Assembly (NCBI GenBank): GCA_028714695.1
Contig: JAQTLX010000013.1
Location: 37,823-101,822, forward strand
Direction of reading: 5' to 3'
DNA from: Ignavibacteria bacterium
GTDB taxonomy: Bacteria; Bacteroidota; Ignavibacteria; Tepidaquicellales; Tepidaquicellaceae
Length of the DNA stretch: 64,000 bases
A program made the translations under genes and the position numbers. Under the pieces are notes generated by a model. The model made no database searches. It was not told the origin of the DNA and was given only the letters and a program-made list of their open reading frames with translations. This document shows, piece by piece, positions 1-9,832 of the stretch. How positions within the stretch are numbered: position 1 is the stretch's first letter; every line of letters starts with the position of its first letter.

Positions 1-79
1 CGGTTACTGCCTGAATAAATTCCGGTTGTCCTGCATCTTTCTGTTTCACCTTTGCAAGAATTTCCTGAGCAATTGACAT
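1..79 (-). CDS. gdhA: NADP-type glutamate dehydrogenase, N-terminal fragment
   Basis: Only the first 26 codons lie in the window; the gene continues off the left edge. The reading begins MSIAQEILAKVKQKD and goes on with a QPEFIQAV stretch. This matches the helical N-terminus of the hexameric NADP-dependent glutamate dehydrogenases, where a VxxKxPxxPEFxQAV pattern is typical. The enzyme interconverts glutamate and 2-oxoglutarate plus ammonium in the cytoplasm. The ATG is preceded by AAGGAAA on the minus strand, a plausible ribosome site. A Bacteroidota-type promoter lies about 110 bases upstream. The call rests on a short fragment, so the family is likely but the cofactor specificity is inferred. 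Confidence 0.7.
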   Translation of the reverse strand, partial: MSIAQEILAKVKQKDAGQPEFIQAVT

Positions 80-189
80 AGAAAATTTCCTTTCTTTAAA
101 TTTTTATAGTTGTAGATTGTTTGAAAAAGTTTTTATTTGATTGAGGTGATATTAGTAACATATCTATCTTGTACGTTTTTATTGTACTA

Positions 190-220
190 CAAAATTATAT
201 AGAATATTTTGAGTAAACAA
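190..220 (-). promoter_or_regulatory. Candidate Bacteroidota-type promoter for gdhA
   Basis: On the minus strand TTG (220-218) is followed after 20 bases by TAATTTTG (197-190), matching the -33 TTG and -7 TAnnTTTG elements known from Bacteroidota. It would give a leader of about 100 bases before the gdhA ATG. Found by pattern reading only. Confidence 0.4.
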
Positions 221-733
221 TATAATTATTAATGAATAAGACGATTTTTTAAAACTTTTTATAAAAAAATAATTGAGTTTTAATTCAATAAATGTTATTA
301 TTCGGGTTTCTTAAAGTAAATAATTTTAAAAAAATACCGCTGTATAAAAAATAATCGATAAAGGTTTTTGATATTTGAAATGTTTTTATATAATCGAATA
401 TCAAAGTTATTCGGTTTAAATTATTTCGTTATGAACGAATATCGGAAAATATTTTTCATTGCTGCAATGAATTTCCGTTCTGATGCTCATATCAGTAAAG
501 CCCCGAGAGTGATTCGAATTGTAAAGAATATTTATGTATATGCGTTTTTATTTAATCAGGGATAGGGCAGAGCATATTAAGTAAACAAAAGCCGAAGTGC
601 TCTCATGAAAGCATTAACATCATTGCATTTAACGGAAGCGCCGACCGGTGCGCGGAAATTACGGAATGATGTTAAAAACATTTGACGGACTAAAACGGAA
701 TACAATCGTACTGTCTGTTTCGGAAAACATCGG
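221..733. other. Intergenic, AT-rich, no supported gene
   Basis: About 500 bases with no convincing gene. A 65-codon frame at 368-565 has no recognisable domain, no ribosome site and runs through very AT-rich sequence, so I do not call it. The part after about 590 is richer in GC and may be the more decayed 5' section of the pseudogene that follows. Confidence 0.5.
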
Positions 734-1014
734 ATAATCAGTATAGATGTACTTCATTATAATACGGGATGGTTATCTGAAGACAATTCGACTATAAAAA
801 AATCGTTAACGGGAATTTAATTAATCCGAACGGAATGATGAATTATGATTTCAGGTTACACGGGAATTTTCCAAACCCATTCAAACCGATTACAAAGATA
901 AGTTAAGGATTATAGAGAGCGGCGAATGCAGGATTCACTGTTTATGATATTGGCGTCAGGGGATTATCATCGGGCATATATTTCCGTGTTATGAAGGTTG
1001 GTGATGAAGGATGA
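734..1014 (+). pseudogene. Decayed YCF48-repeat / T9SS-sorted secreted protein
   Basis: Two pieces of a T9SS cargo gene survive in different frames. At 734-817 the frame reads a YCF48/BNR-like repeat (NTGWLSEDNSTIKKSLTG, compare the GW.VG..G.I.KTTNGG pattern of the intact genes at 61-64 kb). It ends at a TAA at 818. From 838 a second frame reads NFPNPFKPITKIS, then stops at 904 and 913, then VYDIGVRGLSSGIYFRVMK to a TGA at 1012. That is the NYPNPFNP start and the LSSGVYFY end of a T9SS type A sorting domain, with the middle deleted. One frameshift, at least two in-frame stops and an internal deletion show the gene is dead. The original length cannot be recovered from this window. Confidence 0.65.
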
Positions 1015-1180
1015 GCAGCATCAACACATACATAATGGCTTTACTGAAATAGCGAGATATAAATCAGTTGTAATAAAATCAAGGTTGAGCAGAAATTTCA
1101 ATTTAGGACTTGAAATAATGAAATAGTTTTTCTAACTTTTAATTAATGTTCTTTTAAAATAAAGTAAAAAGGGAGTAGAA

Positions 1181-1822
1181 ATGCTCAAGAACGGAAAATT
1201 ACTGTTATTATCCGTAATTGTACTTACAGTTGCTATGATAACCGGGTGTTCCGCTACAAGAGATCTCTCTGATAATGGCTCGGAATTAGGTCAAAAGATG
1301 AAAGGTGCCAATGTTTACAACAATTCAAAGGAATTGGTAGCCACCAGCACCTTGGTTAAAAAATCTTCAATCTCTAAGAGTAATCTCGAATCATTATCAA
1401 GTTCTCTGATTGGATACGTCCCTTCATCATCGAACAAGTCAGAAATGGTCAGCGATGAAGTGATGTATAAAGTGATCGAATATCTAAACACTCCGTATTT
1501 ATGGGGTGGAACTTCAAAAAGAGGCATAGATTGTTCAGCATTTGTTCAGACGGTAATGTATCAGGCATTAGGAATCATGTTACCGAGGACATCATTCGAA
1601 CAGTCGAACGTCGGTGTTGATGTAACGAGAAGCGAATTGAAATTCGGAGATTTACTGTTTTTCGATACAATGCACAAAGGCAGAACAACACACGTCGGAA
1701 TTTACTTAAGCGATGGTTATTTTGTCCATTCCGGTTCAAGAACCGGAGTCGCTGTTGCTTCACTTGATTCTGATTTTTACTCGGGTGTGTTTTTAAAAGC
1801 CAAGAGAGTAGTTCAAGAGTAG
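1181..1822 (+). CDS. NlpC/P60 family lipoprotein (cell-wall peptidase)
   Basis: Predicted lipoprotein of 213 residues: signal peptide with a lipobox ITGC (Cys23), a linker of about 65 residues, then an NlpC/P60 domain from about residue 90 to the end. The catalytic triad is visible as Cys118 (DCSAF), His171 (THVGIYL) and His183 (FVHSG), in the usual order. Family members cut peptide stems of peptidoglycan (gamma-D-Glu-diaminopimelate or related bonds), so this one probably acts in the periplasm anchored to a membrane. The ATG has a good ribosome site (GGGAG, 6 bases upstream). It stands alone and is followed by a strong terminator. The exact bond cut is not deducible. Confidence 0.9.
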   Translation: MLKNGKLLLLSVIVLTVAMITGCSATRDLSDNGSELGQKMKGANVYNNSKELVATSTLVKKSSISKSNLESLSSSLIGYVPSSSNKSEMVSDEVMYKVIEYLNTPYLWGGTSKRGIDCSAFVQTVMYQALGIMLPRTSFEQSNVGVDVTRSELKFGDLLFFDTMHKGRTTHVGIYLSDGYFVHSGSRTGVAVASLDSDFYSGVFLKAKRVVQE

Positions 1823-1842
1823 TATTTAGAGGAGTTCTTTAA

Positions 1843-1886
1843 GAAAAGTCTCATTTCCACAAAAGGATCTGAGACTTTTCTTTTTA
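1843..1886 (+). terminator. Rho-independent terminator
   Basis: An 11-bp perfect stem, GAAAAGTCTCA (1843-1853) with TGAGACTTTTC (1870-1880), followed by a run of five T. It closes the NlpC/P60 gene and separates it from the long operon that starts at 1959. Confidence 0.85.
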
Positions 1887-1958
1887 TAAAGAGTTATTTT
1901 AATTTACCTGCCTGCGGGGCAAGAGAATGAAATAAGATTTTGCGACATTTTATTTTAA

Positions 1959-2885
1959 ATGAGAAGATTCATAATAAAACATCTGCTGAATTCTTTGCTG
2001 ATAATATTCGGAGTATTATCGGTATCATTCATTCTTACTTATATGCTTCCCGGCGACCCGGCGAAGATGATGCTGGGGCAGAGGGCTGACGAGGAGTCGG
2101 TACAGGCAGTGCGGAATGAACTGGGGCTTAACAAGCCGGTTTACGAGCAGTATGTAAATTTCATTGTAAAGGCATGCAGGTTCGACCTCGGAAAATCATA
2201 TTTAACGAACAGAGACGTAGCGAAAACCATTCTCGAAAAATTTCCTTCAACAGCGATACTTTCAATAACAGCGATTCTTTTCGCGGCATTTGCGGGTGTG
2301 CTGATTGGAGTAATATCGGCGGTAAAGCCGTACACTTTTTACGATTACATATCAATCATTGTAGCATTAATAGGAATTTCCATACCCCAGTTTGTTCTTG
2401 CGCTGCTGATGGTTTACGTATTCGGAGCGGAATTGAAATGGTTTCCGATATCGGGATACATAGACGGTGGATGGCAGTATATTGTACTTCCTGCTTTTGC
2501 ATTAGCGCTTAGACCGATGGCAATAACAGCAAGGATAACGAGGACATCCATGCTTGAAGTACTAAACATGGATTATATTAAGACGGCACGCGCGAAAGGG
2601 CTGACAGAGTTCAAGGTGATAATGAAACACGCGTTACGGAACGCGCTAAATCCGACAGTCACCGCATTAAGTTCGTCGTTTGCGGCAACACTCGGAGGTG
2701 TATTTTTCATAGAATACATTTTCAACTGGCCCGGGATTGGTTCGCTTGCAATGGATTCAATTATGAAACTTGATTTTCCGATGATACAAGGCAGCATACT
2801 TTTCAGCGCAATTGTGTTTGTGGTTATAAATTTTCTTGTCGATGTTTCATACGCATATCTTGACCCGAAAGTAAAATTGAGTTGA
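1959..2885 (+). CDS. ABC transporter permease, DppB/OppB type
   Basis: Inner-membrane permease of 308 residues with six hydrophobic segments, the usual DppB/OppB/NikB topology and length. The N-terminal segment is followed by the periplasmic LPGDP region typical of the family. The coupling (EAA) loop is at about residues 203-228, YIKTARAKGL with a following HALRNALNP. It forms a heterodimer with the DppC-type permease immediately downstream. Neither a solute-binding protein nor ATPase genes are next to it, so the substrate (peptide, nickel, other) cannot be named and the ATPases must be encoded elsewhere. First gene of a ten-gene co-directional run; no clear Shine-Dalgarno before the ATG. Confidence 0.9.
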   Translation: MRRFIIKHLLNSLLIIFGVLSVSFILTYMLPGDPAKMMLGQRADEESVQAVRNELGLNKPVYEQYVNFIVKACRFDLGKSYLTNRDVAKTILEKFPSTAILSITAILFAAFAGVLIGVISAVKPYTFYDYISIIVALIGISIPQFVLALLMVYVFGAELKWFPISGYIDGGWQYIVLPAFALALRPMAITARITRTSMLEVLNMDYIKTARAKGLTEFKVIMKHALRNALNPTVTALSSSFAATLGGVFFIEYIFNWPGIGSLAMDSIMKLDFPMIQGSILFSAIVFVVINFLVDVSYAYLDPKVKLS

Positions 2886-3934
2886 TGAACATGAACACTG
2901 CAAATACGGAGAAGGGGAAAAGTTTATGGTACTATTCGTACAGGAGATTCAGGAGGCACAAACTTGCGACGGGCGCGTCGGTGTTTATGTTTGTATTGAT
3001 TATTGTTTCTCTTTTAGCGCCGTTAATATCGCCATATAATCCCGACAGGCAGTTACTTGAATTCACATCAAAACCGTCGATGTTTGAATCACTTGCAATT
3101 ACAAAAACAGAAAGCGGAAATGAAAAAGTACTTCCTGTCAAGAAATTAATAAAAGAGGATTCGGAAAACATAACTTACATCGATTATACTGACAAGGAGA
3201 AAACGGAAAGCAAACAGGACCTTGTAAAGCACGGCGCAGATTTCGTTTACAAAATGAAATTTTTATTAGGCACGGACAAGTTCGGGCGCGACATTTTAAG
3301 CAGGTTAATTTACGGAGCGCGCATAAGTTTATCGGTTGGATTAATTTCTCAGAGCATCGCGTTGTTGATTGGAATATTGTTAGGTTCACTGGCGGGTTAT
3401 TACAGAGGAATTACGGACAGAGTAATAATGTGGCTTGTGAATGTCGTATGGGCATTCCCGTCGATATTATTAGTTATTGCAATATCGATTGTTCTCGGGA
3501 AAGGATACTGGCAGGCATTTGTAGCGATAGGATTGACGGGATGGGTCGACATAGCGCGTGTTATGCGCGGTCAGATAATTTCCATAAGGGAAACAGAATA
3601 CGTAGAGGCGGCGCGGGCGGCGGGATACGGAAATGCACGAATAATAATGAAGCATGTGATTCCCAATTCATTATCGCCTGTGATTATAACGTCGACGGTA
3701 GGGCTTGCTAACGCGATAATATTCGAATCGAGTCTAAGTTTTCTTGGATTGGGAGTACAGCCTCCGACGGCGAGTTGGGGTCAGATGGTATTTGACGGTT
3801 ACAAATTTTTAATAACGGGAACAAATTTCGGGATGGTATTGTATCCTTCGCTTGCGATACTGCTAACGGTATTCGCAGTGAACCTGATAGGAGACGGGAT
3901 AAGGGATGCATTTGACCCGAAACTAAAAAGATAA
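2885..3934 (+). CDS. ABC transporter permease, DppC/OppC type
   Basis: Partner permease of about 349 residues. After an N-terminal membrane helix (about residues 25-45) there is a charged periplasmic insert of about 70 residues ending in the family motif LLGTDKFGRDILSRLIYG. The transporter core then has the EAA loop YVEAARAAGY with a following HVIPNSLSP. I place the start at ATG 2885, which overlaps the TGA of the upstream gene (TGATG), a normal coupling arrangement. A TTG at 2882 and an ATG at 2891 are alternatives. The periplasmic insert makes the protein longer than E. coli DppC (about 300) but such inserts occur in Bacteroidota/Ignavibacteria homologues. Substrate unknown. Confidence 0.9.
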   Translation: MNMNTANTEKGKSLWYYSYRRFRRHKLATGASVFMFVLIIVSLLAPLISPYNPDRQLLEFTSKPSMFESLAITKTESGNEKVLPVKKLIKEDSENITYIDYTDKEKTESKQDLVKHGADFVYKMKFLLGTDKFGRDILSRLIYGARISLSVGLISQSIALLIGILLGSLAGYYRGITDRVIMWLVNVVWAFPSILLVIAISIVLGKGYWQAFVAIGLTGWVDIARVMRGQIISIRETEYVEAARAAGYGNARIIMKHVIPNSLSPVIITSTVGLANAIIFESSLSFLGLGVQPPTASWGQMVFDGYKFLITGTNFGMVLYPSLAILLTVFAVNLIGDGIRDAFDPKLKR

Positions 3935-3938
3935 TAAA

Positions 3939-5084
3939 ATGGAGAACAAGAAAAACGAAAACTTCCGTTTCGTTTTTTTCCTCAGGAATCTGAAAAACAC
4001 AGGAGATGTAAAAATCAGGAGGATACTCGACAGATTCAAATCACCGGAGGAACTCGAAGCGGTATCGGATTACGAATTAATCCGTCTTGAAGGAATCAAC
4101 AACAACACAATTGAAAGCATACACGCGGCATTTAAGCGAAGAAGAGAAATACTTGCGGCGGCTGACGCGATGCTTGACTTATGCGGTGAGAAGGGCATAA
4201 ATTTTGTTACATATCTCGATACGGATTATCCGGGAAATCTCAGAAATATTTACGATCCGCCTTCGCTGTTGTATTACAAAGGAAGCATAACGGACAGGTG
4301 CAATTCTTCAATAAGCATAGTAGGCACAAGGTATCCCTCGGATTACGGAAGAAAGGCATGCCGTGAACTTGCGGAACAGTTATCGGAACTGAAAATACCG
4401 ATAGTCAGCGGATTAGCGACGGGCATCGATTCCATATCGCACAAGGCGGCGCTTGAGAGCGGAAACACGACGTACGCGATACTGGGAGGCGGTATAGACA
4501 GGATATATCCGCCGGGGAATAAAATTTTATCCGAGCGAATAACTGAATGCGGGGCATTGGTATCGGAATTCGATACGGGTTCGCAGGCGGAGCGGGTGAA
4601 CTTTCCGAGGCGTAACAGAATTATAAGCGGTATATCGTTAGGAACAATAGTAATTGAATCGGGAATAAGGGGAGGTTCATTAATCACGGCGGAATTTGCG
4701 ATAGACCAGAACAGGGAAGTATTTGCGGTACCGGGAAATATCGATTCAAAGAAATCCGAGGGATGCAATAATTTAATCAAGAAGGGGACAGCAAAGTTAG
4801 TGTCGTCGTCGGATGATATTATATCGGAATTGAGTTTCAAACTTCAGGATATAATCGGAAAGGGAATAAAGGCGAAGACGAAAAAAGAAATACCGGAGAT
4901 GAGTATATTTGAGACAAAAATATATGGAATTCTTGATGAAAGCGAGCCGATTCACATAGATAGAATTAGTGAAATGTCGGGCTTGAATATATCAGACTGC
5001 CTTGTTAATTTATTGATGATGGAATTTAAGGGTCACGTTATACAAACACCCGGAAAGTATTTTTTAAAAAGATGTCATACATAG
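3939..5084 (+). CDS. dprA: DNA-processing protein DprA (Smf)
   Basis: Cytoplasmic single-strand DNA-binding protein of 381 residues that loads RecA on incoming DNA during natural transformation. Three parts are visible: an N-terminal helix-hairpin-helix region (residues 1-80), the Rossmann-like DprA core (about 95-310) with GTRYPSDYGR, SGLATGIDSISHKAALE, ILGGGIDRIYPPGN, SEF, NFPRRNRIISG and ESGIRGGSLITAEFA, and a C-terminal winged-helix region. The motifs are all intact, so the gene looks functional. It starts 4 bases after the permease gene and overlaps the next gene by 13 bases. No com genes are in this window, so competence itself is not shown. Confidence 0.97.
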   Translation: MENKKNENFRFVFFLRNLKNTGDVKIRRILDRFKSPEELEAVSDYELIRLEGINNNTIESIHAAFKRRREILAAADAMLDLCGEKGINFVTYLDTDYPGNLRNIYDPPSLLYYKGSITDRCNSSISIVGTRYPSDYGRKACRELAEQLSELKIPIVSGLATGIDSISHKAALESGNTTYAILGGGIDRIYPPGNKILSERITECGALVSEFDTGSQAERVNFPRRNRIISGISLGTIVIESGIRGGSLITAEFAIDQNREVFAVPGNIDSKKSEGCNNLIKKGTAKLVSSSDDIISELSFKLQDIIGKGIKAKTKKEIPEMSIFETKIYGILDESEPIHIDRISEMSGLNISDCLVNLLMMEFKGHVIQTPGKYFLKRCHT

Positions 5085-5620
5085 AAATGAACATAGACGA
5101 ACGTATATTCGATTTAAACTTTTCATGCGACCTTGAAAAGTGCAAGGGTGCGTGCTGCACTGTTGAAGGAACTCTGGGTGCGCCACTGAATGACAGCGAG
5201 ATAATCGAGATAAGTTCATGCTACGAATACGTAAGAAAATATTTAAACAAGGAAAACACGGATGTTATAGACAGGGAGGGGTTTTATGTAAAGTACGACG
5301 GTAAGTTGTGGATGAATAACATTAATGATAATGATTGTGTATTTTCTTATTACGACGGAGATATAGCAAAATGCGGGATACAGAAAGCATATAACAACGG
5401 CGAAATTAAATTCAAAAAGCCCATATCCTGCGAACTTTTTCCAATAAGAGTATACGGAGAAAAATATAACGAATTAAGGTACGAAAAATCGTATTTTTGT
5501 GAGGATGCATTGGAGAAGGGGAACAGGGAAGGAATATCGATATTTGAGTATGTGAAGGACGCAATTATAAGAATGTTCGGGAGGGAATTTTATAATAAAT
5601 ATTCAAAAGAAAACATTTAA
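5072..5620 (+). CDS. DUF3109 family cysteine-rich protein
   Basis: A 182-residue cytoplasmic protein of the DUF3109 family. Near the N-terminus it carries CDLEKCKGACC, followed by further cysteines at C..IQKAY, ISCELFP and YFCEDA. The cysteine layout resembles the Fe-S/zinc YkgJ-like (UPF0153) superfamily, so metal binding is likely, but the function of DUF3109 is unknown. The start overlaps the end of dprA by 13 bases; a second ATG at 5087 would nearly remove the overlap and is an alternative. It sits between dprA and rpoN in the long operon. Confidence 0.85.
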   Translation: MSYIEMNIDERIFDLNFSCDLEKCKGACCTVEGTLGAPLNDSEIIEISSCYEYVRKYLNKENTDVIDREGFYVKYDGKLWMNNINDNDCVFSYYDGDIAKCGIQKAYNNGEIKFKKPISCELFPIRVYGEKYNELRYEKSYFCEDALEKGNREGISIFEYVKDAIIRMFGREFYNKYSKENI

Positions 5621-5626
5621 AAGGGT

Positions 5627-7096
5627 ATGTTAAAGCAGACACAATCACAGAAGCAGTTACAGAAATTAATTCCGCAGATTATACAGAAGCAGAATCTTCT
5701 TGCTATATCTACGATGGCTCTCGAACAGATGGTGAAACAGGAACTCGAGATGAATCCCTTCCTTGAAGAATCCGATGAACTTGAAGAGGACTCGACATTA
5801 GACGAGGAGACGCCTGTTGAGACGGAGGCTGAGAAAGTTGAGTCAGAGGGAGAAGAGACAGAGAAGATAAAGAAAGAAGACGAGGAATTCGATACTGATG
5901 ATTACATCGAGTCCGATTATGAAGGATACAAGGCGAGCGAAGATAATGTGACTAAGGAGCGGGTTAATTACGAAAACATGTGGAGTTCGAAGGTAACGCT
6001 GAAAGACAACCTGCTTTCGCAACTGCATTTAACAGAACTCACCGACAAGGACATGTTCATCGGCGAAGAAATTATCTGGTCGCTTGATGACGAAGGATAT
6101 TTCAGGGAAAATCCCGAAGAAATAGCGGCGGATATCGAAAAGCAGAAAACAGACACTGCATTTGAATCGGATACATTTACCGCTGACGATGTTATAAGAG
6201 TGCTAAAAGTTATACAGACTTTTGAACCGGTTGGAATTGCCTCGCGGACACTTGCCGAATGCCTTATAGTACAACTGAAGGAAATGGAACTTGAAGCGAG
6301 CATGAAGCAAATCTGCATCGATATACTTCAGAATCATTTTGAAGAGTTCAGGTTAAAGAATTTTGAAAAATTAATAAAAGAGTACGGAATAACGATAGAC
6401 ATAATCAACAGGATATTTGAAATTATTTCCAAACTTAATCCAAAGCCGGGTTATCTGGTAGATTCATCAGACAGCATATACATATATCCGGACATAATAA
6501 TATACAAAGAGAACGAAGAATATAAAGTTGAACTTAACGACAGATCAGTGCCGTCTCTGAAATTGAACGAGGTGTACAGCGATTTGATGAGGACGTCGGA
6601 TAAGAAGGCGAAGGATTTCATAAAGACAAATTTCGAAAGGGCGAAGTGGTTTCTTGATTCGCTGCGTTCACGCAAGGAGACACTGATGAAGGTAATGTTT
6701 GCGATACTCATCAGGCAGAAGGAATTCTTCGATTTAAAGGGAAAGAATCTCAAGCCGATGCTTGAGAAAGAGGTAGCGGAAGACATTTCAATGGATATAT
6801 CCACAATAAGCAGAACTGTAAGAGGCAAGTACGTTCAAACCGATTTTGGAATTTTTGAACTCAAACACTTCTTCAGTTATCATTTAAAGACCGACATGGG
6901 CGATGACATTTCAACGAAGGAAGTAAAGAACAGGATTGCCGAAATGATACAGGGCGAGAACAGCAATTCACCGCTTACTGACGACGAATTAACGGCAGAA
7001 CTAAACAAGTTGGGATACAAAATAGCCCGCCGCACGGTAGCCAAATACCGGGAATCAATAAGAATTCCGGTGGCAAGATTAAGAAGAAAATTATAA
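5627..7096 (+). CDS. rpoN: RNA polymerase sigma-54 factor
   Basis: Sigma-54 of 489 residues, the usual length. The Q/L-rich region I ([19 protein letters not shown], residues 8-27) contacts the enhancer-binding activators. A very acidic linker (about 48-95) follows, then the core-binding domain (about 110-300), the HTH region (around [19 protein letters not shown]) and the diagnostic RpoN box [10 protein letters not shown] at the C-terminus. It directs RNA polymerase to -24/-12 promoters and needs AAA+ activators, none of which is in this window. It starts 6 bases after the DUF3109 gene and ends 5 bases before hslV. The acidic insert is longer than in enterobacterial RpoN, as in other Bacteroidota. 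Confidence 0.97.
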   Translation: MLKQTQSQKQLQKLIPQIIQKQNLLAISTMALEQMVKQELEMNPFLEESDELEEDSTLDEETPVETEAEKVESEGEETEKIKKEDEEFDTDDYIESDYEGYKASEDNVTKERVNYENMWSSKVTLKDNLLSQLHLTELTDKDMFIGEEIIWSLDDEGYFRENPEEIAADIEKQKTDTAFESDTFTADDVIRVLKVIQTFEPVGIASRTLAECLIVQLKEMELEASMKQICIDILQNHFEEFRLKNFEKLIKEYGITIDIINRIFEIISKLNPKPGYLVDSSDSIYIYPDIIIYKENEEYKVELNDRSVPSLKLNEVYSDLMRTSDKKAKDFIKTNFERAKWFLDSLRSRKETLMKVMFAILIRQKEFFDLKGKNLKPMLEKEVAEDISMDISTISRTVRGKYVQTDFGIFELKHFFSYHLKTDMGDDISTKEVKNRIAEMIQGENSNSPLTDDELTAELNKLGYKIARRTVAKYRESIRIPVARLRRKL

Positions 7097-7101
7097 AGAA
7101 T

Positions 7102-7653
7102 ATGAAAAAGAGAAGGAAAGTCAGATCAACAACCGTTATAGGTTTGATACGCGACGGTAAAGCAGTTATTGGCAGCGACGGGCAGGTAACGATGGGCAGC
7201 ACCGTATTGAAGCACACTGCAAAGAAAGTAAGAAGAATATTCAACGACAGCGTGCTTGTAGGTTTTGCAGGCGCCACATCGGATGCATTCACACTGTTCG
7301 AAAGATTTGAAAGTAAACTTGAGCAGTACAAGGGAAATTTAATGAGAGCCGCAACGGAACTTGCAAAGGACTGGCGGACGGACAAATATTTAAGGAAACT
7401 TGAAGCGCTGCTGGCTGTGGTTGGTAAAGACAAGACTCTGATTATTTCAGGGACCGGGGACGTAATAGAACCGGACGACGGTATTGTAGCGATAGGTTCG
7501 GGCGGTCAGTATGCATACGTTGCCGCAAGGATAATGATGAAGTACACAAAATTATCGGCGAGAGAAATAGTAGAGGAATCTCTCAGGCAGGCAGCAGAAG
7601 TATGCATATATACAAATAACAAGATAACAATAGAAGAATTAGAAAAAAAATAA
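7102..7653 (+). CDS. hslV: ATP-dependent protease subunit HslV
   Basis: Proteasome-like peptidase of 183 residues that forms a double-hexamer chamber docked to HslU. The N-terminal threonine fold is clear: [19 protein letters not shown] followed by KKVRRIF and [17 protein letters not shown]. By alignment with E. coli HslV (TTIVSV) the nucleophile is Thr10, so a short basic leader of nine residues must be removed for activity, if the ATG at 7102 is the true start. The C-terminal half has the [14 protein letters not shown] and CIYTNN motifs. Directly followed by hslU (7 bases). Confidence 0.97.
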   Translation: MKKRRKVRSTTVIGLIRDGKAVIGSDGQVTMGSTVLKHTAKKVRRIFNDSVLVGFAGATSDAFTLFERFESKLEQYKGNLMRAATELAKDWRTDKYLRKLEALLAVVGKDKTLIISGTGDVIEPDDGIVAIGSGGQYAYVAARIMMKYTKLSAREIVEESLRQAAEVCIYTNNKITIEELEKK

Positions 7654-7660
7654 AGGGGAC

Positions 7661-9097
7661 ATGGGGACAGCAACGGGTAATAAACAGAACGGTGAAAAAG
7701 GCAAAGCGGTCAAAGGAATATTCGGGCAGTTAACGCCTTCGCAGATAGTAGAGGAACTCGACAAATATATTATCGGGCAGGAGAACGCAAAGAAATCGGT
7801 TGCGATAGCGTTGAGGAACAGGTGGCGCAGGCAGCAGGTATCGGAAAGCATGAAAGACGAGATAATGCCGAACAATATTATTATGATTGGACCGACGGGT
7901 GTAGGCAAGACTGAGATAGCACGGCGTATTTCAAAACTTGCAAATGCACCATTCATAAAAGTTGAGGCATCTAAATTCACCGAAGTCGGATATGTGGGAA
8001 GGGATGTCGAGTCCATGATAAGGGAACTGACGGACCTTTCGGTTAATATAGTAAAAACAGAGAAGCAGATAGAAGTACAGGAAAAAGCGGAAGAGAATAC
8101 GGTTGAGAGGATTCTTGACATTATACTGCCGCAGATGAAAAAGAGAAACGGAGAACCCAAGCAGGCAAACGCGGAAGAGGGAATTTCTCAGGCTGATGCA
8201 GAGGAAGCGAACAGTAAGACCCGGGAAAAATTCAGGGCTCAACTAAAAGAAGGAAAACTAGACGACAGGATAATAGAACTTGATTTATCGGGTGACAGCA
8301 TGCCGATGCTTCAGGTGCTTGGTCCGATAGGACTTGAAGAAATGGGATTGAATCTTCAGGATTTATTCGGAAATATTATGCCGAAGAAATCAAGGAAGAG
8401 AAAACTTACAATATCGGAAGCAAAGAAACTTCTTTTACAGGAAGAAGCGCAGAAACTTATAGATATGGATACGGTGATAAAGGAAGCGGTTGATAAGGTG
8501 CAAAATTCAGGAATAGTATTCATCGACGAGATAGACAAGATTGCGGGTTCAGGAAAGCAGTCGTCGAATGCCGATGTTTCGAGAGAAGGCGTTCAGAGGG
8601 ATTTGCTGCCGATAGTGGAAGGTTCGACGGTTATAACAAAGTACGGACCTGTAAAGACGGACCACGTATTATTTATTGCATCGGGGGCGTTTCACATATC
8701 GAAACCGAGTGACCTTATACCCGAATTACAGGGTCGTTTTCCGATACGAGTTGAACTTAACAGTCTGAATGAAGATGATTTTTACAAAATATTGACTCAG
8801 CCTCAGAACGCGCTTATAAAGCAATACACGGCATTGCTTGAGACGGAGAATGTGAAATTGAAATTCAAAGACGAGACAATTAGGGAAATTGCTAAAGTCG
8901 CCGCAGAAGTGAACGAGCAGGTTGAGAACATAGGGGCAAGGCGGCTTCATACGATACTGACTAATTTGCTCGAAGATATTTTATTTCAGGTTCCGGATAA
9001 AAACAAGAAGAACGTGATAGAAATAAACAAAGAACTTGTAAACGAAAAACTCAGCAAGATAGTAAAGAACCGGGATTTAAGCAGGTATATATTATAA
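7661..9097 (+). CDS. hslU: ATP-dependent protease ATPase subunit HslU
   Basis: AAA+ unfoldase of 478 residues that feeds substrates to HslV. Walker A is GPTGVGKT at about residues 75-82. Family hallmarks [17 protein letters not shown], Walker [10 protein letters not shown] and GRFPIRVEL follow. The I-domain between about 120 and 260 is rich in charge. The C-terminal end SRYIL corresponds to the SRFIL tail of E. coli HslU that inserts into HslV and switches it on, which supports a functional pair. An N-terminal segment of about 20 residues ([13 protein letters not shown]) precedes the conserved start and may be disordered. Confidence 0.97.
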   Translation: MGTATGNKQNGEKGKAVKGIFGQLTPSQIVEELDKYIIGQENAKKSVAIALRNRWRRQQVSESMKDEIMPNNIIMIGPTGVGKTEIARRISKLANAPFIKVEASKFTEVGYVGRDVESMIRELTDLSVNIVKTEKQIEVQEKAEENTVERILDIILPQMKKRNGEPKQANAEEGISQADAEEANSKTREKFRAQLKEGKLDDRIIELDLSGDSMPMLQVLGPIGLEEMGLNLQDLFGNIMPKKSRKRKLTISEAKKLLLQEEAQKLIDMDTVIKEAVDKVQNSGIVFIDEIDKIAGSGKQSSNADVSREGVQRDLLPIVEGSTVITKYGPVKTDHVLFIASGAFHISKPSDLIPELQGRFPIRVELNSLNEDDFYKILTQPQNALIKQYTALLETENVKLKFKDETIREIAKVAAEVNEQVENIGARRLHTILTNLLEDILFQVPDKNKKNVIEINKELVNEKLSKIVKNRDLSRYIL

Positions 9098-9106
9098 TAT
9101 AATCAC

Positions 9107-9820
9107 ATGAAAAAATTAATAACAGCAGTAATAATTATTTTATCTTTTACACAAGTAACTTTTTCACAGTTAAAAGTCGGGAGTAAAGGTATTTATGCGG
9201 GTCTTGGGTACTCGCTTGTATTTTTCACAAACACGGATGTTACGAATGTTTATTCGTCATTTGATTTCAGGAAAAACTCCATTAAGTCGGAAATTAATCC
9301 TTTTGTAGGATATCAGCCGTCAAAGAATCTTGCGTTTGAGTTCTCACCGGGATTTTTATATTCAAATACGGGAGCGAACGATGGATTTTATTATTCACAA
9401 TCGGGATTATCTTCCGAAAATTATTTTTATTATCCGAGAAATGCGTTTCTACTGGCGATTCCGCTCAATCTGAAAGTAAAAATATTTCCGTTTGCCAAGT
9501 CGAGTTCCGGTGCGGCAAGCGGATTATTCTTCAGTGCCGCGGGTGGACCAATGATGATTCGCGAAGAGTACGACAATGATGTTTATTCTGACAAAAACAT
9601 GGCATATCCGTTGTTTTTCAAGACGGTGAGCAATACGGTATGGACAGGAAATTTTCAGGCGAGTTTCGGATATTCGTCGCAGTCTGTGCTGGCATATGGA
9701 TTTGAAATCGGATACAGATTCGTTCCTCTTTCAGTAGATAGAAAATATCCATTAATTTCCTCGCTTGCAGGAAATATGAATTCAGTAATTTTATCCATAA
9801 AAATTGGTTATAGTTTTTAA
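9107..9820 (+). CDS. Secreted protein, probable outer-membrane beta-barrel
   Basis: A 237-residue protein with a clear signal peptide (MKKLITAVIIILSFTQVTFS, cleavage near residue 20). The mature part alternates hydrophobic and polar residues with many glycine and aromatic positions and ends in KIGYSF, the terminal-phenylalanine pattern of outer-membrane barrels. It resembles the general OmpA-like/outer membrane protein beta-barrel families in composition, with about eight to ten possible strands, but I recognise no specific family. It lies 9 bases after hslU and 12 before the V4R gene, so it is probably co-transcribed. Function unknown. Confidence 0.7.
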   Translation: MKKLITAVIIILSFTQVTFSQLKVGSKGIYAGLGYSLVFFTNTDVTNVYSSFDFRKNSIKSEINPFVGYQPSKNLAFEFSPGFLYSNTGANDGFYYSQSGLSSENYFYYPRNAFLLAIPLNLKVKIFPFAKSSSGAASGLFFSAAGGPMMIREEYDNDVYSDKNMAYPLFFKTVSNTVWTGNFQASFGYSSQSVLAYGFEIGYRFVPLSVDRKYPLISSLAGNMNSVILSIKIGYSF

Positions 9821-9832
9821 ATTGCAAAAGTG

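Noticed and set aside
368..565. 65-codon open frame near the left edge
   Set aside because: No ribosome site, no domain, no codon pattern like the neighbours; AT-rich intergenic sequence next to a pseudogene.
4343..4840. 165-codon frame antisense to dprA
   Set aside because: Fully inside the conserved DprA core on the other strand; shadow of codon bias.
7639..8160. 173-codon frame antisense to hslU
   Set aside because: Opposes the conserved Walker A region of hslU; no independent signal.
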